Shown: positions 8,243 through 16,809, counted from the stretch's first letter. The stretch: 40,931 nucleotides of DNA from Deltaproteobacteria bacterium CG_4_9_14_3_um_filter_63_12 (GCA_002789955.1 PFUG01000164.1:1-40931), one strand, 5' to 3'. Numbers and translations are program-made. The notes: generated from the letters alone by a model not told the origin.

Positions 8243-10300
8243 ATGAACGTGACTGACCGGTTTGCGCACTACGGCCTGTGTCTGCTCGTCACCCTCTTTG
8301 CAGCCTGCGACGACGGGGCGAAAAGCTCGCCGAGCGATGCCGCGAACACCGATGAGGTTTCAGAGGTCGCCGACGACCTCGGCACCGACGCGAGCGAAGT
8401 CGAAGGGTGCGGAGACGGCGTGTGCGCCGACACCGAGACCAGCGAGACCTGTGCGGTGGACTGCGTCAAGGCCCTAACCTTCGTCTGGGAGCCCTTTGGG
8501 GACGACCTGACTGCCATCCCGGACGATTTCTTGACGGTCGCGGACGCGGCGCTACCGAACGGTCAGCGCCTCGACATCACCCTCGCGCGGTACCCGGCGC
8601 TGTCTCGCTTCCCGACGGGATTTCGCGAGATCTTCGACATGCTGTCGACCCTCGACGGGTTCGGGACCAGCGCCCCGCTCTGGCTGCAGTTCGACGGCTT
8701 CCTCGACCAGGCCATGATTCCGGCGCCGATGGCCACCATCGAGCCCGGCAGCAGCATCGTCGTCGGCTGGTTGGAGGGCGAAACGTTTCATGTGGTGCCC
8801 GTGCGTGTCAGTCGCGCCGACAATAGGCGCGGCTTGATGATGCGCCCAATGGTGGCGTTGCCGGCTGGGGTGCGCGGGGTCGCCCTCGTGAAGCGGACGG
8901 TGTTGGGGCTCCAGGGGGAGCGCACCCAACCCAACGAGGCGCTGAGCAGGCTCCTCGCCGGCAACGCCGAAGGCGACTTCGCGCCGCTGCAGTCGCGCTA
9001 TGACGAGGCGTTGAACGCCCTGATCGCGGCCGGACACCTGGGAAGCCGCGACGACGTGGCGGCAATGACCGTCTTCACCACGCAGAGCCTCATCGAACAC
9101 AGTCGAGCGCTGGCGGCGCGGGTGATGGCCGAGACCTACCCACTGGTCCTCGAGTCGTGTTCGACGTCCGGGGCGTTGAAGAGCTGCCCCTTCCACTTCG
9201 AGTCGCCCGATCTGCGCTCCGACGACGGGCACGTCAACGTCGGCGACAGCGGTCCACTCGCCGCACGTCTCGAGCTCCAAGGCGTGGTCTATCTGCCCGA
9301 GCCCAGCCCAACGGCAGGTCCGCTGCCCATCATGCTCTTCGGGCACGGGCTCGGCGGCGACCGCACCCAGGCTCGCCAAGCGACGCAGCTGCTGCGCAGC
9401 GGCTGGGCGGTGGTCAGCATTGACGCCCCGAGTCACGGCCTGCACCCGCAAAACGGTGGGATCGAGCCGCTCGAGATCTTCTTCCACTTCTTTGGGCTCG
9501 GCGTCAGCGACGTGAATGGGCTCTCCTTCGATCCCTTGGCCATGGCCGGCAGCCTCTATCAGGGAACCGCCGACAAGCTGGCCCTGGTCGAAGCGATCGG
9601 GGACGGCCTCGACCTCGACGACGACGGGAGCGACGACATCACCAGCGAGCACATGAGCTACTTTGGCGTCTCCTTGGGCGGCATCATGGCCCCTCAGTTC
9701 CTCGCCTTGACGGACAAGGTCGAGGCCGCAGTGCTGGTGGCCGGCGGCGGACGCATCATCGACGTGGTCGCCGACAGCGACTTCTCCGAAGCCGTCAAGC
9801 TCCTGCTTCCGGCCTCCCTGTCGGGCACCGATGGGGAGCTGGTTTTTCTGCTCGGGCAGACCGTCGTCGATCAGAGCGACGGCGCCAGCTTCGCTCACTT
9901 CGTCACCCAAGACCGGCTGGACGGACGCCCTGGCATTCAGATGCTGTCGGCCATCTCGTTGGGTGACACGGTCGTCCCCAACAACAACAGCCTGATCTTG
10001 GCGCGTGGCTTCGGCGGGGCGCACGTCTTGCCCAACTTGCTCGACGCGGGCACGTTGCCGGTGGTCAAGGCCCCTCTCTCGGGCAACATGCCCGACGGCA
10101 ACACCAGTGGGTTCTTGGAGATTGATTGGACGAACGAGACGGGTCTGCTCGGGGGATGGGAGCTCACCGATCACCAGAGCATCGCACCCTGTCGCGTCGG
10201 GATGGCGGCCTGGACGCACTTCCTCGACAGCTTCCGGGACACCGGCACCGGTGAAATCATCGATCCGTGGGCGACGCTCAGCTTGGATCCGCCGCGCTGA
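8243..10300 (+). CDS. Alpha/beta-hydrolase lipoprotein
   Basis: This 685-aa protein has a signal peptide ending in the lipobox LFAAC, so it is probably anchored in a membrane. An Asp/Glu-rich linker and a small Cys motif (CGDGVCADTETSETC...DC) follow; that motif is common in myxobacterial secreted proteins. Residues 75-330 are an unassigned N-terminal region. From about residue 360 there is a hydrolase fold, with an oxyanion-type FGHGLGGDR and the nucleophile elbow YFGVSLGG (Ser477). LGDTVVPNNN near residue 575 may hold the acid and DHQSIAP near residue 645 the His. The layout resembles large surface lipases or esterases. The substrate is unknown. AGGAG stands very close to the ATG. No downstream terminator was seen. 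Confidence 0.75.
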   Translation: MNVTDRFAHYGLCLLVTLFAACDDGAKSSPSDAANTDEVSEVADDLGTDASEVEGCGDGVCADTETSETCAVDCVKALTFVWEPFGDDLTAIPDDFLTVADAALPNGQRLDITLARYPALSRFPTGFREIFDMLSTLDGFGTSAPLWLQFDGFLDQAMIPAPMATIEPGSSIVVGWLEGETFHVVPVRVSRADNRRGLMMRPMVALPAGVRGVALVKRTVLGLQGERTQPNEALSRLLAGNAEGDFAPLQSRYDEALNALIAAGHLGSRDDVAAMTVFTTQSLIEHSRALAARVMAETYPLVLESCSTSGALKSCPFHFESPDLRSDDGHVNVGDSGPLAARLELQGVVYLPEPSPTAGPLPIMLFGHGLGGDRTQARQATQLLRSGWAVVSIDAPSHGLHPQNGGIEPLEIFFHFFGLGVSDVNGLSFDPLAMAGSLYQGTADKLALVEAIGDGLDLDDDGSDDITSEHMSYFGVSLGGIMAPQFLALTDKVEAAVLVAGGGRIIDVVADSDFSEAVKLLLPASLSGTDGELVFLLGQTVVDQSDGASFAHFVTQDRLDGRPGIQMLSAISLGDTVVPNNNSLILARGFGGAHVLPNLLDAGTLPVVKAPLSGNMPDGNTSGFLEIDWTNETGLLGGWELTDHQSIAPCRVGMAAWTHFLDSFRDTGTGEIIDPWATLSLDPPR

Positions 10301-10401
10301 GCGAGGCGTACCCCCCTGTTCGCGAACCTGCGGCGAGAAGCGTAGGACTTTCCGCAGTGAGCCTTGCAGCTCACGCTGCTGTCACATCGAAGGAAGCTTT
10401 C

Positions 10402-10911
10402 ATGACCGAATTGCCGTGGCATCCGAAGCTCGTTCACCTGCCCATTGCCTTGTCCGTTCTCATGCCACTGCTCGCCGGGGGGCTCGCCGCCTCGCTGTGG
10501 TTTGGCTGGTTCAAGCGTCGGGTGTGGCTCATCGCGCTGCTCGGCCAGTTGTTGCTCGTGGCCAGCTCGTTTGCCGCGATGCAGACGGGCGAGGAGGAAG
10601 AAGAGTTGGTCGAGGACATTGTCGGTGAGGCCCACCTCGAGGCCCACGCCGAAGCCGCGGACGTCTTCTTCTGGGTGGCCGTCGCGGTGCTGGCCATGAT
10701 GGTCGTCGTGCATCTCCTGCCGTCTGAGCGCGCCGCCAAGTGGGCTGCGATCGCGGCAACGGCCGGGGCAATCGCGGTCACGTTCTTGGCGGTGCGGGTA
10801 GGCGAGGCGGGCGGTGAGCTGGTCTACAAGTACGGCGCAGCCAACGCCCACATCGTCACCCCTGGACAGCCCGCAGTCGCGCCGCATGGTGAAGACGACG
10901 ACGATGACTGA
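10402..10911 (+). CDS. DUF2231 membrane protein
   Basis: This 169-aa integral membrane protein opens with WHPKLVHLPIALSVLMP. The HP..VH.PI motif at the first helix defines DUF2231. Four hydrophobic segments are visible. The loop after helix 2 is rich in Glu and His (EEEEELVEDIVGEAHLEAH), and the tail ends in HGEDDDDD, so metal binding is possible. Some family members occur with cytochromes or copper handling, but nothing nearby supports that here. AAGGA seven bases before the ATG at 10402 fixes the start; the frame is open further upstream without a good site. The stop codon ends one base before the stop of the convergent DUF2293 gene. Confidence 0.8.
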   Translation: MTELPWHPKLVHLPIALSVLMPLLAGGLAASLWFGWFKRRVWLIALLGQLLLVASSFAAMQTGEEEEELVEDIVGEAHLEAHAEAADVFFWVAVAVLAMMVVVHLLPSERAAKWAAIAATAGAIAVTFLAVRVGEAGGELVYKYGAANAHIVTPGQPAVAPHGEDDDDD

Positions 10912-11661
10912 CTAGGGCTCGGTGCCCGGAGGGGGGGGCGAGCCGTGGTCTTCAGGGCCACCGCCGCTCCCCGGCTTCTCTGGCGAAGACTGCTCGAGGG
11001 CTTTGACCAAAGGGCAGTCCTCGCTGGCGGTTTCTCCTTTGCGATAGCGTTCGAGCAGCCCGAAAGAGGCAGCGGCGAGCTTTCGGCGCGCCTCACGCCG
11101 GGCGCCTTTTCCCCTCGGGATGTGGAGGCGGTCGTAGGCGGTCGTCTGGTGTCGCATCCACGCGATTACGGCGGCGCGAGCCCGATCTTCGATGGGGATT
11201 CGCTGAGTGCGCGCGACAGTTCCGCTGCCCACGGGGATGGCGTGCAGGGTGACGGCTTCGGCCAAGCGTTGTGCGAGCTCTTGGTAGCACTCGGCGAAGT
11301 CTAGGAACTCGACGACCGCGTCGTGAAACTCTTGTTCGTAGCGAGTCTGGACCTTCTCTCGGCGCTCTCGACCCGCCGCGAGCTTCGTGGCGTGTTGTGG
11401 GGTCTTGCGCTCGGCGGCCAGCTCGGCGCGCTTGCGCGCGATCCGGCGGGCCGAGGCCCAGACGCCTTCGGAGAAGGTGCGACGGCCCTTCTTGACCTTC
11501 ACCGTCCAGGTGGGGCCGGCCTTCTTGACCCGCCGCGTGAGCGTCGCATCGCCTGGCTCCAACAACTCCCAGTCGTCGGGGACCTGAAGCTCCTCACCCT
11601 CGTGGGTGAGGACCGTTCTCGGCTTTCGACCAGGCAGCACCTCTCTGTTCTTGTTCGGCAC
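10912..11661 (-). CDS. DUF2293 domain protein
   Basis: This 249-aa basic cytoplasmic protein has a DUF2293 core near residues 155-215 (AVIAWMRHQTTAYDRLHIPR, then REARRKLAAASFGLLERYR). The family is widespread in bacteria and fungi and has no established function. A Lys/Arg-rich N-terminal half precedes it. The C-terminal 35 residues are Pro/Gly-rich and look disordered. The start is a GTG at 11661 preceded by AGGAGA at good spacing. A tiny membrane ORF ends 10 bp upstream and the two are probably co-transcribed. There is no gap to the convergent DUF2231 gene. Confidence 0.8.
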   Translation of the reverse strand: MPNKNREVLPGRKPRTVLTHEGEELQVPDDWELLEPGDATLTRRVKKAGPTWTVKVKKGRRTFSEGVWASARRIARKRAELAAERKTPQHATKLAAGRERREKVQTRYEQEFHDAVVEFLDFAECYQELAQRLAEAVTLHAIPVGSGTVARTQRIPIEDRARAAVIAWMRHQTTAYDRLHIPRGKGARREARRKLAAASFGLLERYRKGETASEDCPLVKALEQSSPEKPGSGGGPEDHGSPPPPGTEP

Positions 11662-11671
11662 GGACGTTCTC

Positions 11672-11773
11672 CTAGGCAGGGCCAGGCTTCGCTGAGCGCC
11701 AGCGGAGGTTGGCCACTTCCAACCCGAGCTTCAGTGCCACGAAGACCAGCAACACCGCAACCGTGGCGCTCAT
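11672..11773 (-). CDS. Possible 33-aa single-pass membrane protein
   Basis: The ORF reads MSATVAVLLVFVALKLG, then LEVANLRWRSAKPGPA. It has one clear hydrophobic helix and a short basic tail. It ends 10 bp before the GTG of the DUF2293 gene, and the ribosome binding site of that gene overlaps its stop. Its ATG overlaps the TGA of another open frame (TGATG), which suggests coupled translation. Start evidence is weak because there is no strong Shine-Dalgarno sequence. It may instead be the tail of a decayed membrane gene lying at 11774-12096. Confidence 0.35.
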   Translation of the reverse strand: MSATVAVLLVFVALKLGLEVANLRWRSAKPGPA

Positions 11774-12565
11774 CACGACTCTCGACAGAGTGAGTGGAGC
11801 CGAGAATCAGCGCAGAGGCCAGCTCCAAGCGTGCGAATGAGCGGACCGCGTCCCCGAACTTGTACAATCCGGTTTCGCTGAACCACAATCCGAAGATCTT
11901 CGCGATCCCGATGGTCAACGAAGAGGTGGAGGCCAGCGGCCACCAACAGGGCGACGACCCCAAGCCCGTCGAACGACCGCGCACGGCGCTGTGCCCCAGC
12001 ACCGAGCGCGCTCGAAGCGCTCGAGGTCGTGTACCGTGCGTCTGGAATTTTCTCGGCGCGAAACCGCCATCCGAGCCCACTGGACTCTCGCGACATGGCG
12101 AGTTAAAAGGCGCTTCCGCTTCGCAACGGCAAAGACGAGCGTCCGAAGCTGGGAAAAAATCCAGCTTGGTGGAATTTTCCGGCGCTCGTTCGGGCTAGAC
12201 CTTGCGAGAATCGCCCCCGGCCTGCCAAACGCATGTCTTAAAAAAACAAGGGCTTGGTCTACACGCAAGAAAATAGTTGAGAAAAAACGACCTTTCGGTG
12301 CTGTTGAAACTTTACACCCATGATGGAAACATGTAGGGTGCTTTTTGTGCCGTACAGATTGGTTGTTGCCTGAGGTTCTCGCCTCGGGAGTGAGAAGTAA
12401 TTACTCACCCAAATTTCCCGCCTTCCTTCTCCCCCCTTCATTCCTTCCTAAACATCCCCGGATTAAGACCTCTACTTCTCACCCCCGAGGCGATAGCCAA
12501 CCCTGGCCATCGCCTTTGGTGTTTCTTGGGACTCGAAGTGTCCCTCGTGCTCCCAGACGTCGGGC
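11774..12565. other. Gene-poor, AT-richer stretch
   Basis: No complete gene is supported here. On the minus strand at about 11790-11960, hydrophobic segments appear in two different frames (GLGVVALLVAAGLHLFV in one, LTIGIAKIFGLWFSETG in the other). This could be a frameshift-damaged membrane gene upstream of the 33-aa ORF. A short hairpin with an A-rich loop (AAGCTGG/CCAGCTT) lies at 12146-12167. From about 12230 the sequence is clearly richer in A and T and in pyrimidine runs. It contains the candidate structured RNA described separately. Confidence 0.4.
12379..12514 (+). ncRNA. Candidate structured RNA with competing hairpins
   Basis: A 19-base arm (12379-12397, TCGCCTCGGGAGTGAGAAG) is complementary, with one mismatch, to 12475-12493. 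The 77-base loop is almost all pyrimidine. The 3' arm shares its last five bases with a second hairpin (12489-12514, GGCGATAGCCA/TGGCCATCGCC, one mismatch, 4-base loop). On the plus strand that hairpin is followed by TTTGGTGTTTCTT. The two pairings exclude each other, as in an attenuator or riboswitch. TTTACA (12310-12315), 17 bases before TAGGGT, is a weak promoter candidate. No known riboswitch family is recognised. It could instead be a terminator region of the minus-strand gene that ends at 12566. Confidence 0.3.
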
Positions 12566-13918
12566 TCAGTCGACGATCCCGTGCCGCTTGAGCAGCGTTC
12601 GCAGGTGCTTGCGGTCCAAACCGCTCAGGCGTGCGGCTGCAGAGATGTTCTTGCTGGTCTTTTCGTAGAGGTCGAGCAAATAGCGTCGCTCGAAGAGGTC
12701 GACCACGACGCGCTTGGCGTCGCTGAACGGGAGGTCCGTGCGCACCGGCATCGCAGACTCTGTGTTCACACCGACCGCGAGGCGAATCTGCAGGTCGGTG
12801 AAACAGCGCACCCCTGGATTGAGGGCCAAAGCTCGGTCGATGACGTTGCGCAGCTCGCGGACATTTCCAGGCCAATGGCTCGCCAACAGTGTGTCCAGTC
12901 CGGGACCGGTGATGGCCCCGGCATCGATGCCTCGTCGTTTGAGGAGCTCCCGCACCATGATCGGGATATCCTCCCGTCGCATGCGCAGCGGGGGCAGCGT
13001 GATCTTGACGATGGAGAGCCGATAGTAGAGGTCCGGCCGGAAGGTGCCTTCTGCGACGCGGCCGGCTAGGTCTCGCTGGGTCGCAGCGACAATGCGGACA
13101 TCGACCGTCCGCTCGTCGTCGGCGCCCACTGCGCGCACCGTGCGCTCTTCGATGACTCGGAGCAGGCGCGACTGGGCTTCGAGCGAGAGCGAGCCCAGCT
13201 CGTCGAGGAAGAGCGTGCCCGTGTGCGCGCGCACGAACGCCCCCTTGCGTTTCGACGCGGCCCCAGTGAACGCACCCCGAACATGACCGAAGAGCTCGCT
13301 CTCCAGCAGCCCTTCTGGAATCGCGCCGCAGTCGACCGCGACGAATGGCCGCTTGCGCCTCGCGCCGGCCTCGTGGATCGCCCGCGCCGTGAGCTCCTTG
13401 CCAGTGCCGGTTTCGCCTTCCAGCAGCACGGTCACGTCGCTCTCGGCGATCAGCTCGAGGACGGCGAAGACCTCGCGCATCGCCAGGCTCTCAGCCACCA
13501 ACTCGCCGAAGCGTCTCGACTGACTCGGGTTGACCTCGACCGCTTCAGGACGCGGCTGTATGCGCAGGAACGTGCGCCCCACCTTGAGCGTGGCCCCTGC
13601 CGGCACCGCAGACTCGACCAACCGCCCGCCCTGGTAGAGGGTCCCGTTGAGGCTCATCAGGTCTCTCACCAAGAACTGCCCGCCTTCGATGGGTTCGACG
13701 GACAGGTGCCGGCGGGACACTCGGTCGTCGGCGAGCACGAGGTCGCAGCCTTCGTCGGTGCCCACGACCACTGTGTCGCCGCGCAGCATGACCGCCCGCC
13801 CCATGTCCTCGCCCTCGAGCACCAAGAGCTGACACAGGGTCGACGAAGAGGCGCCAGGAAAGGCGTCGCTGTGGGCGGTCGCGACCGTGGAGTGAGTGGA
13901 CGGCTCTTGCGGGTTCAT
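12566..13918 (-). CDS. FHA-domain sigma54-dependent transcriptional activator
   Basis: This 450-aa protein is an enhancer-binding protein that would open sigma54 promoters by ATP hydrolysis. Residues 35-120 form an FHA domain (VVVGTDEGCDLVLADDRVSR, then LNGTLYQGG), which binds phosphothreonine. Residues 140-370 are the AAA+ core. It has Walker A GETGTGKE, the sigma54-contacting loop GAFTGA, Walker B TLFLDE and a WPGNVREL end. The C-terminus (NISAAARLSGLDRKHL) is a Fis-type helix-turn-helix. There is no receiver domain, so input is expected through FHA recognition of a phosphoprotein. The divergent Ser/Thr kinase is the obvious candidate partner. Its ATG lies 71 bp from the preferred kinase start. 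Confidence 0.92.
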   Translation of the reverse strand: MNPQEPSTHSTVATAHSDAFPGASSSTLCQLLVLEGEDMGRAVMLRGDTVVVGTDEGCDLVLADDRVSRRHLSVEPIEGGQFLVRDLMSLNGTLYQGGRLVESAVPAGATLKVGRTFLRIQPRPEAVEVNPSQSRRFGELVAESLAMREVFAVLELIAESDVTVLLEGETGTGKELTARAIHEAGARRKRPFVAVDCGAIPEGLLESELFGHVRGAFTGAASKRKGAFVRAHTGTLFLDELGSLSLEAQSRLLRVIEERTVRAVGADDERTVDVRIVAATQRDLAGRVAEGTFRPDLYYRLSIVKITLPPLRMRREDIPIMVRELLKRRGIDAGAITGPGLDTLLASHWPGNVRELRNVIDRALALNPGVRCFTDLQIRLAVGVNTESAMPVRTDLPFSDAKRVVVDLFERRYLLDLYEKTSKNISAAARLSGLDRKHLRTLLKRHGIVD

Positions 13919-13957
13919 CAGACGCAGCCTCTGTGTCAGAATACAACCGAGCGAAGA

Positions 13958-13975
13958 CCGATTTCTGCGAATCGG
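13958..13975. promoter_or_regulatory. Inverted repeat between the divergent activator and kinase genes
   Basis: CCGATT and AATCGG flank a 6-base centre, giving an 18-bp imperfect palindrome. It lies 15 bp before the preferred kinase start and 40 bp upstream of the activator start. A protein bound here could affect both genes, but six-base arms can arise by chance. Confidence 0.25.
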
Positions 13976-13989
13976 GCGTTCACCTCATC

Positions 13990-14907
13990 ATGCACGAACT
14001 CGACGAAGCCAAACAGCCTACCCAATTGGGCCCCTACCGCATCCTCCGATTTCTCGGTCGCGGGGGTATCGCCGAGGTCTATGAGGCCGTCATCTTCGGG
14101 GCGAGCGGCTTCGAGAAGCACGTCGCGCTCAAGGTGTTGAGGCCGCAGTGGAGGGGCGACGCGCGCATGGAGCGGGCCCTCATCGAGGAAGCGAAGCTGG
14201 GGGCGCGGCTCTCGCATCGCAACCTGGTCGGAGTCCATCAGCTCGGCGTGGACCAAGGAATCTACTACCTCTGCATGGACCTCATCCACGGCTGGAACCT
14301 GCGCTCCCTGACCCGTGAGGTGCGTTCGCCCATCCCCGTCATTCTTCACATCGCCGATGAGATGCTCGCGGGGCTGCAGTACATCCATGAGTTCGAGGAC
14401 AGCGCTGGACGGCCATTGGGGCTGGTCCACCGGGACGTGACCCCCTCCAACATCTTGTGCACCAAGGAGGGTGGGGTCTGTCTCTCCGATCTGGGAATCG
14501 CCAAGCCCACCAAAGAGCTCGACAAGACCTGGAACCGCTTCCTCAAAGGCAAGTACGCATACATGTCCCCCGAGCAGCTGGGCAGCCAGGAGATCAGCTC
14601 CGCAGCAGACCAGTGGGGATTTGGAGTGACACTGGCGGAGCTGCTCAGCGGGGTGCGACCGTTCGACGGCGCCACGGCCATCGAGACCATGGAGAAGATC
14701 CGCCAAGCCGACTTCCCGAAGCTCAAACTCCCCCGCAAGCTGCGCCCCATCGTGCGAACCTGCCTCGAGAAGGAACCCAGTCAACGATTTGCCTCGACGG
14801 CCTTGCTCCGCGACGCCATCTCAGAGGCGCGAGGCCATTGGCCGCCTTGCGACTCCAGGGGCCTCAAGGCGTGGCTCGCCGAAGCCAGCGCCGCAGTCAG
14901 CAAATGA
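13990..14907 (+). CDS. Ser/Thr protein kinase
   Basis: This 305-aa protein is a single eukaryotic-type kinase domain. It has a Gly-rich loop (FLGRGGIAEVYEA), the ATP-binding Lys48 (HVALKVL), the catalytic loop HRDVTPSN (Asp148) and a DLG in place of DFG (Asp167). The APE motif reads SPEQ. There is no transmembrane segment or sensor domain, so it should be cytoplasmic. I chose the ATG at 13990 (MHELDEAKQPTQLG). An in-frame GTG at 13933 would leave only 14 bp to the divergent gene and has no ribosome binding site. Known myxobacterial pairs join such kinases to FHA-sigma54 activators, which supports a shared signalling module. A strong terminator follows directly. Confidence 0.9.
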   Translation: MHELDEAKQPTQLGPYRILRFLGRGGIAEVYEAVIFGASGFEKHVALKVLRPQWRGDARMERALIEEAKLGARLSHRNLVGVHQLGVDQGIYYLCMDLIHGWNLRSLTREVRSPIPVILHIADEMLAGLQYIHEFEDSAGRPLGLVHRDVTPSNILCTKEGGVCLSDLGIAKPTKELDKTWNRFLKGKYAYMSPEQLGSQEISSAADQWGFGVTLAELLSGVRPFDGATAIETMEKIRQADFPKLKLPRKLRPIVRTCLEKEPSQRFASTALLRDAISEARGHWPPCDSRGLKAWLAEASAAVSK

Positions 14908-14908
14908 G

Positions 14909-14938
14909 AAGGGGCGCAAGTCCTTGCGCCCCTTTTCT
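14909..14938 (+). terminator. Rho-independent terminator after the kinase gene
   Basis: AAGGGGCGCAAG (14909-14920) pairs perfectly with CTTGCGCCCCTT (14923-14934), and TTTTCTG follows on the plus strand. The 12-bp stem starts one base after the kinase stop. It also lies 12 bp beyond the end of the convergent lipoprotein gene and may serve both directions. Confidence 0.85.
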
Positions 14939-14949
14939 GCGAGGTCTGT

Positions 14950-16593
14950 CTACTTCTTGGCGCCCACGAGCTTGAACTCCGATTGGGCCTTGTAGCCACG
15001 AACCATCACGTGGATGGGGGCGGCATTGGTCAACTCGATGATACAGCTCTCTTTGGTGCCCGCGCGGTAGGGTCGGCAGTCGTAGTTGTCGGAGGTGGGG
15101 GCTTCGCCGACGCGGACATAGAGGTCGGCGTCGCCGGTGCCCGTCGTGTCGAACTTGTAGGCGCCAACAGCCAGTGATGGCGTCTCGAAGCGAACCTCTT
15201 CTTCGGCGACCACTGTGCCGCTCTCGTTCAGTCCAGCCCATGCCCCGTCGGGCACCGCGCCGTCGCCCGGGAAGCCAGGGAAGAACTCGTTGTCTTGCTC
15301 GCCACTGACGATGACAACCTGGGAGCTGTCGAAGCCCTTGAAGATCTGCTCGTAGGTGCGCGGGTTCTCATACGCCATGAGGCCATCCACGAGCGCCAAC
15401 GACGCGTCATCCATAGAGCTGAAGAAGGCCGGCATGGCGTTGTTGATGATGTCTAGGTACTTGATCCCATCTGGGTCATCGGTGGGGTTGACGGCCTTGT
15501 GGGCGTCGTTCAACGACGAGTCGATGTACGTGTAGCTGTCGCAGCCATTGAGGAAGGCGATCACGTACTGTCCTGTGACCCAGTCCCCTTTCTGCGCCAG
15601 CGCGCGAACGTTGGCGCCCAGGCCCGCGTGGCCGTTGTACATGATGAGGTCGGCGCGCTGAGAGAGGGTCTCGTAGCGGGTGTTGAAGTCGGCGCTCGTC
15701 GTACGGATATTGTCCACCAACATGACGTAGACCATGACGCGCTTGCCGTCGGGCAGGTTGGCTTCGAAGGTGATGCTGGGCTGCCCGACGCCCACGGTCG
15801 TGGGGAGGGCGGCGGGCTCGGTGACCAGCGCGTAGGGGGTCAGTTTCTTCTTCAGGACGGAGACGAAGCTGTTGTAGGCGCTGATGCCGGCGTCGGCGGT
15901 GGTGGTGGCGCCGTCCTCGTACTTGCCAAAGATCGCGACGACCTGCAGGACCTCGTCTTCCCAGACTCGATGATACTCGGGATACTTCCCGGTCGTTCCG
16001 ACGGCGCTGACGGTCACCTTCGCTTCGGTCTTGACGATGTCGGTCTCGGCTAGGGCGCAACCCGAATTATTCGGCCGATAATAGTACCACATGCTGCCCG
16101 AGGTGACGTCGTGAGCGCCGTAGTCGACACAGCTGTGAGCGTACTTCTCGGTGAACGCGGTGACCGCCGAGCTGGTCATGTCGATGGGCAGCTTCAAGAT
16201 GTAGGCGGTGGGGACGCGGTCCTTCTTGCCCCATGCGACGGGCAAAACAGCGTGGTACTTGATGCGCGTTTTGCCATTCTCACTGCTGCTCTTGACGTTG
16301 GTCAGCTGCACCTTGTCCAGGCGACCAACGGCACGTTCGCCGTTGAGGTGACCGATGGTGTAGAGAAGCTGGTCTTCGATCTGCGACGAGGGATTCCACG
16401 AAGAGCTCGTGAGCATCTCGGCGTCGAATTCGAAGTTGAGGAACACCGCTTCGGCGCTCGAGTCGGCCTTGTCGTCGGATTTGACGCGGTCTTCGGCGGC
16501 CACGAGCTGGTCACCGCTCGCCGACTCCTCTTCAGCGCAGCCGGCCAGAGCCAAAAACGAGAACAAAACCAGGAGCATCCATGAAGTGCGCAT
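14950..16593 (-). CDS. Lipoprotein with caspase-like His/Cys segment and PPC domain
   Basis: This 547-aa protein begins MRTSWMLLVLF and has the lipobox LAGC, so it is exported and lipid-anchored. The central part has a His segment (ADLIMYNGHAGLGANV) and, about 30 residues later, a Cys segment (IAFLNGCDSYTY). This GH...C order, each after a hydrophobic strand, is what caspase-fold (clan CD) peptidases show. The last 90 residues form a bacterial PPC domain (TTGTGDADLYVRVGEAPT, YDCRPYRAGTKESC, VRGYKAQSEF), usual at the end of secreted proteases. A protease role is an inference. The start follows GGAGGG closely, and the ATG three bases upstream is equally possible. The longer open frame further up lacks a signal peptide start. 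Confidence 0.7.
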   Translation of the reverse strand: MRTSWMLLVLFSFLALAGCAEEESASGDQLVAAEDRVKSDDKADSSAEAVFLNFEFDAEMLTSSSWNPSSQIEDQLLYTIGHLNGERAVGRLDKVQLTNVKSSSENGKTRIKYHAVLPVAWGKKDRVPTAYILKLPIDMTSSAVTAFTEKYAHSCVDYGAHDVTSGSMWYYYRPNNSGCALAETDIVKTEAKVTVSAVGTTGKYPEYHRVWEDEVLQVVAIFGKYEDGATTTADAGISAYNSFVSVLKKKLTPYALVTEPAALPTTVGVGQPSITFEANLPDGKRVMVYVMLVDNIRTTSADFNTRYETLSQRADLIMYNGHAGLGANVRALAQKGDWVTGQYVIAFLNGCDSYTYIDSSLNDAHKAVNPTDDPDGIKYLDIINNAMPAFFSSMDDASLALVDGLMAYENPRTYEQIFKGFDSSQVVIVSGEQDNEFFPGFPGDGAVPDGAWAGLNESGTVVAEEEVRFETPSLAVGAYKFDTTGTGDADLYVRVGEAPTSDNYDCRPYRAGTKESCIIELTNAAPIHVMVRGYKAQSEFKLVGAKK

Positions 16594-16809
16594 CATCCCT
16601 CCAGGCGGTGGGGCGGTTGAGACCGGAAAATCAAAGTTACCTCTATAAGAACACGGCGCCGCAATCCAGAGCAAAATCACCGAGCGGACCACTGATTTTC
16701 GCACCGCCACCCAAATTGCGAGAGAGCCATGCCCAAAGAAGACTTCTCTGTTCTTCGCATGCATGGTAGCCACGTACGACCCGCCCACCGACACGATTCG
16801 GAGATGAAC

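Noticed and set aside
8552-10219. A 555-codon minus-strand open frame opposite the hydrolase lipoprotein
   Set aside because: It is an antisense shadow. Its translation is low-complexity Glu/Val/Gly/Arg with no recognisable domain.
10909-10914. Zero-gap convergent stops (also at 39568-39573) as a special signal
   Set aside because: Tightly abutting convergent genes are common in compact GC-rich genomes. No shared terminator or motif is present.
13933-13989. GTG start for the kinase at 13933
   Set aside because: It would lie 14 bp from the divergent gene, lacks a ribosome binding site, and adds residues not needed for the kinase fold.
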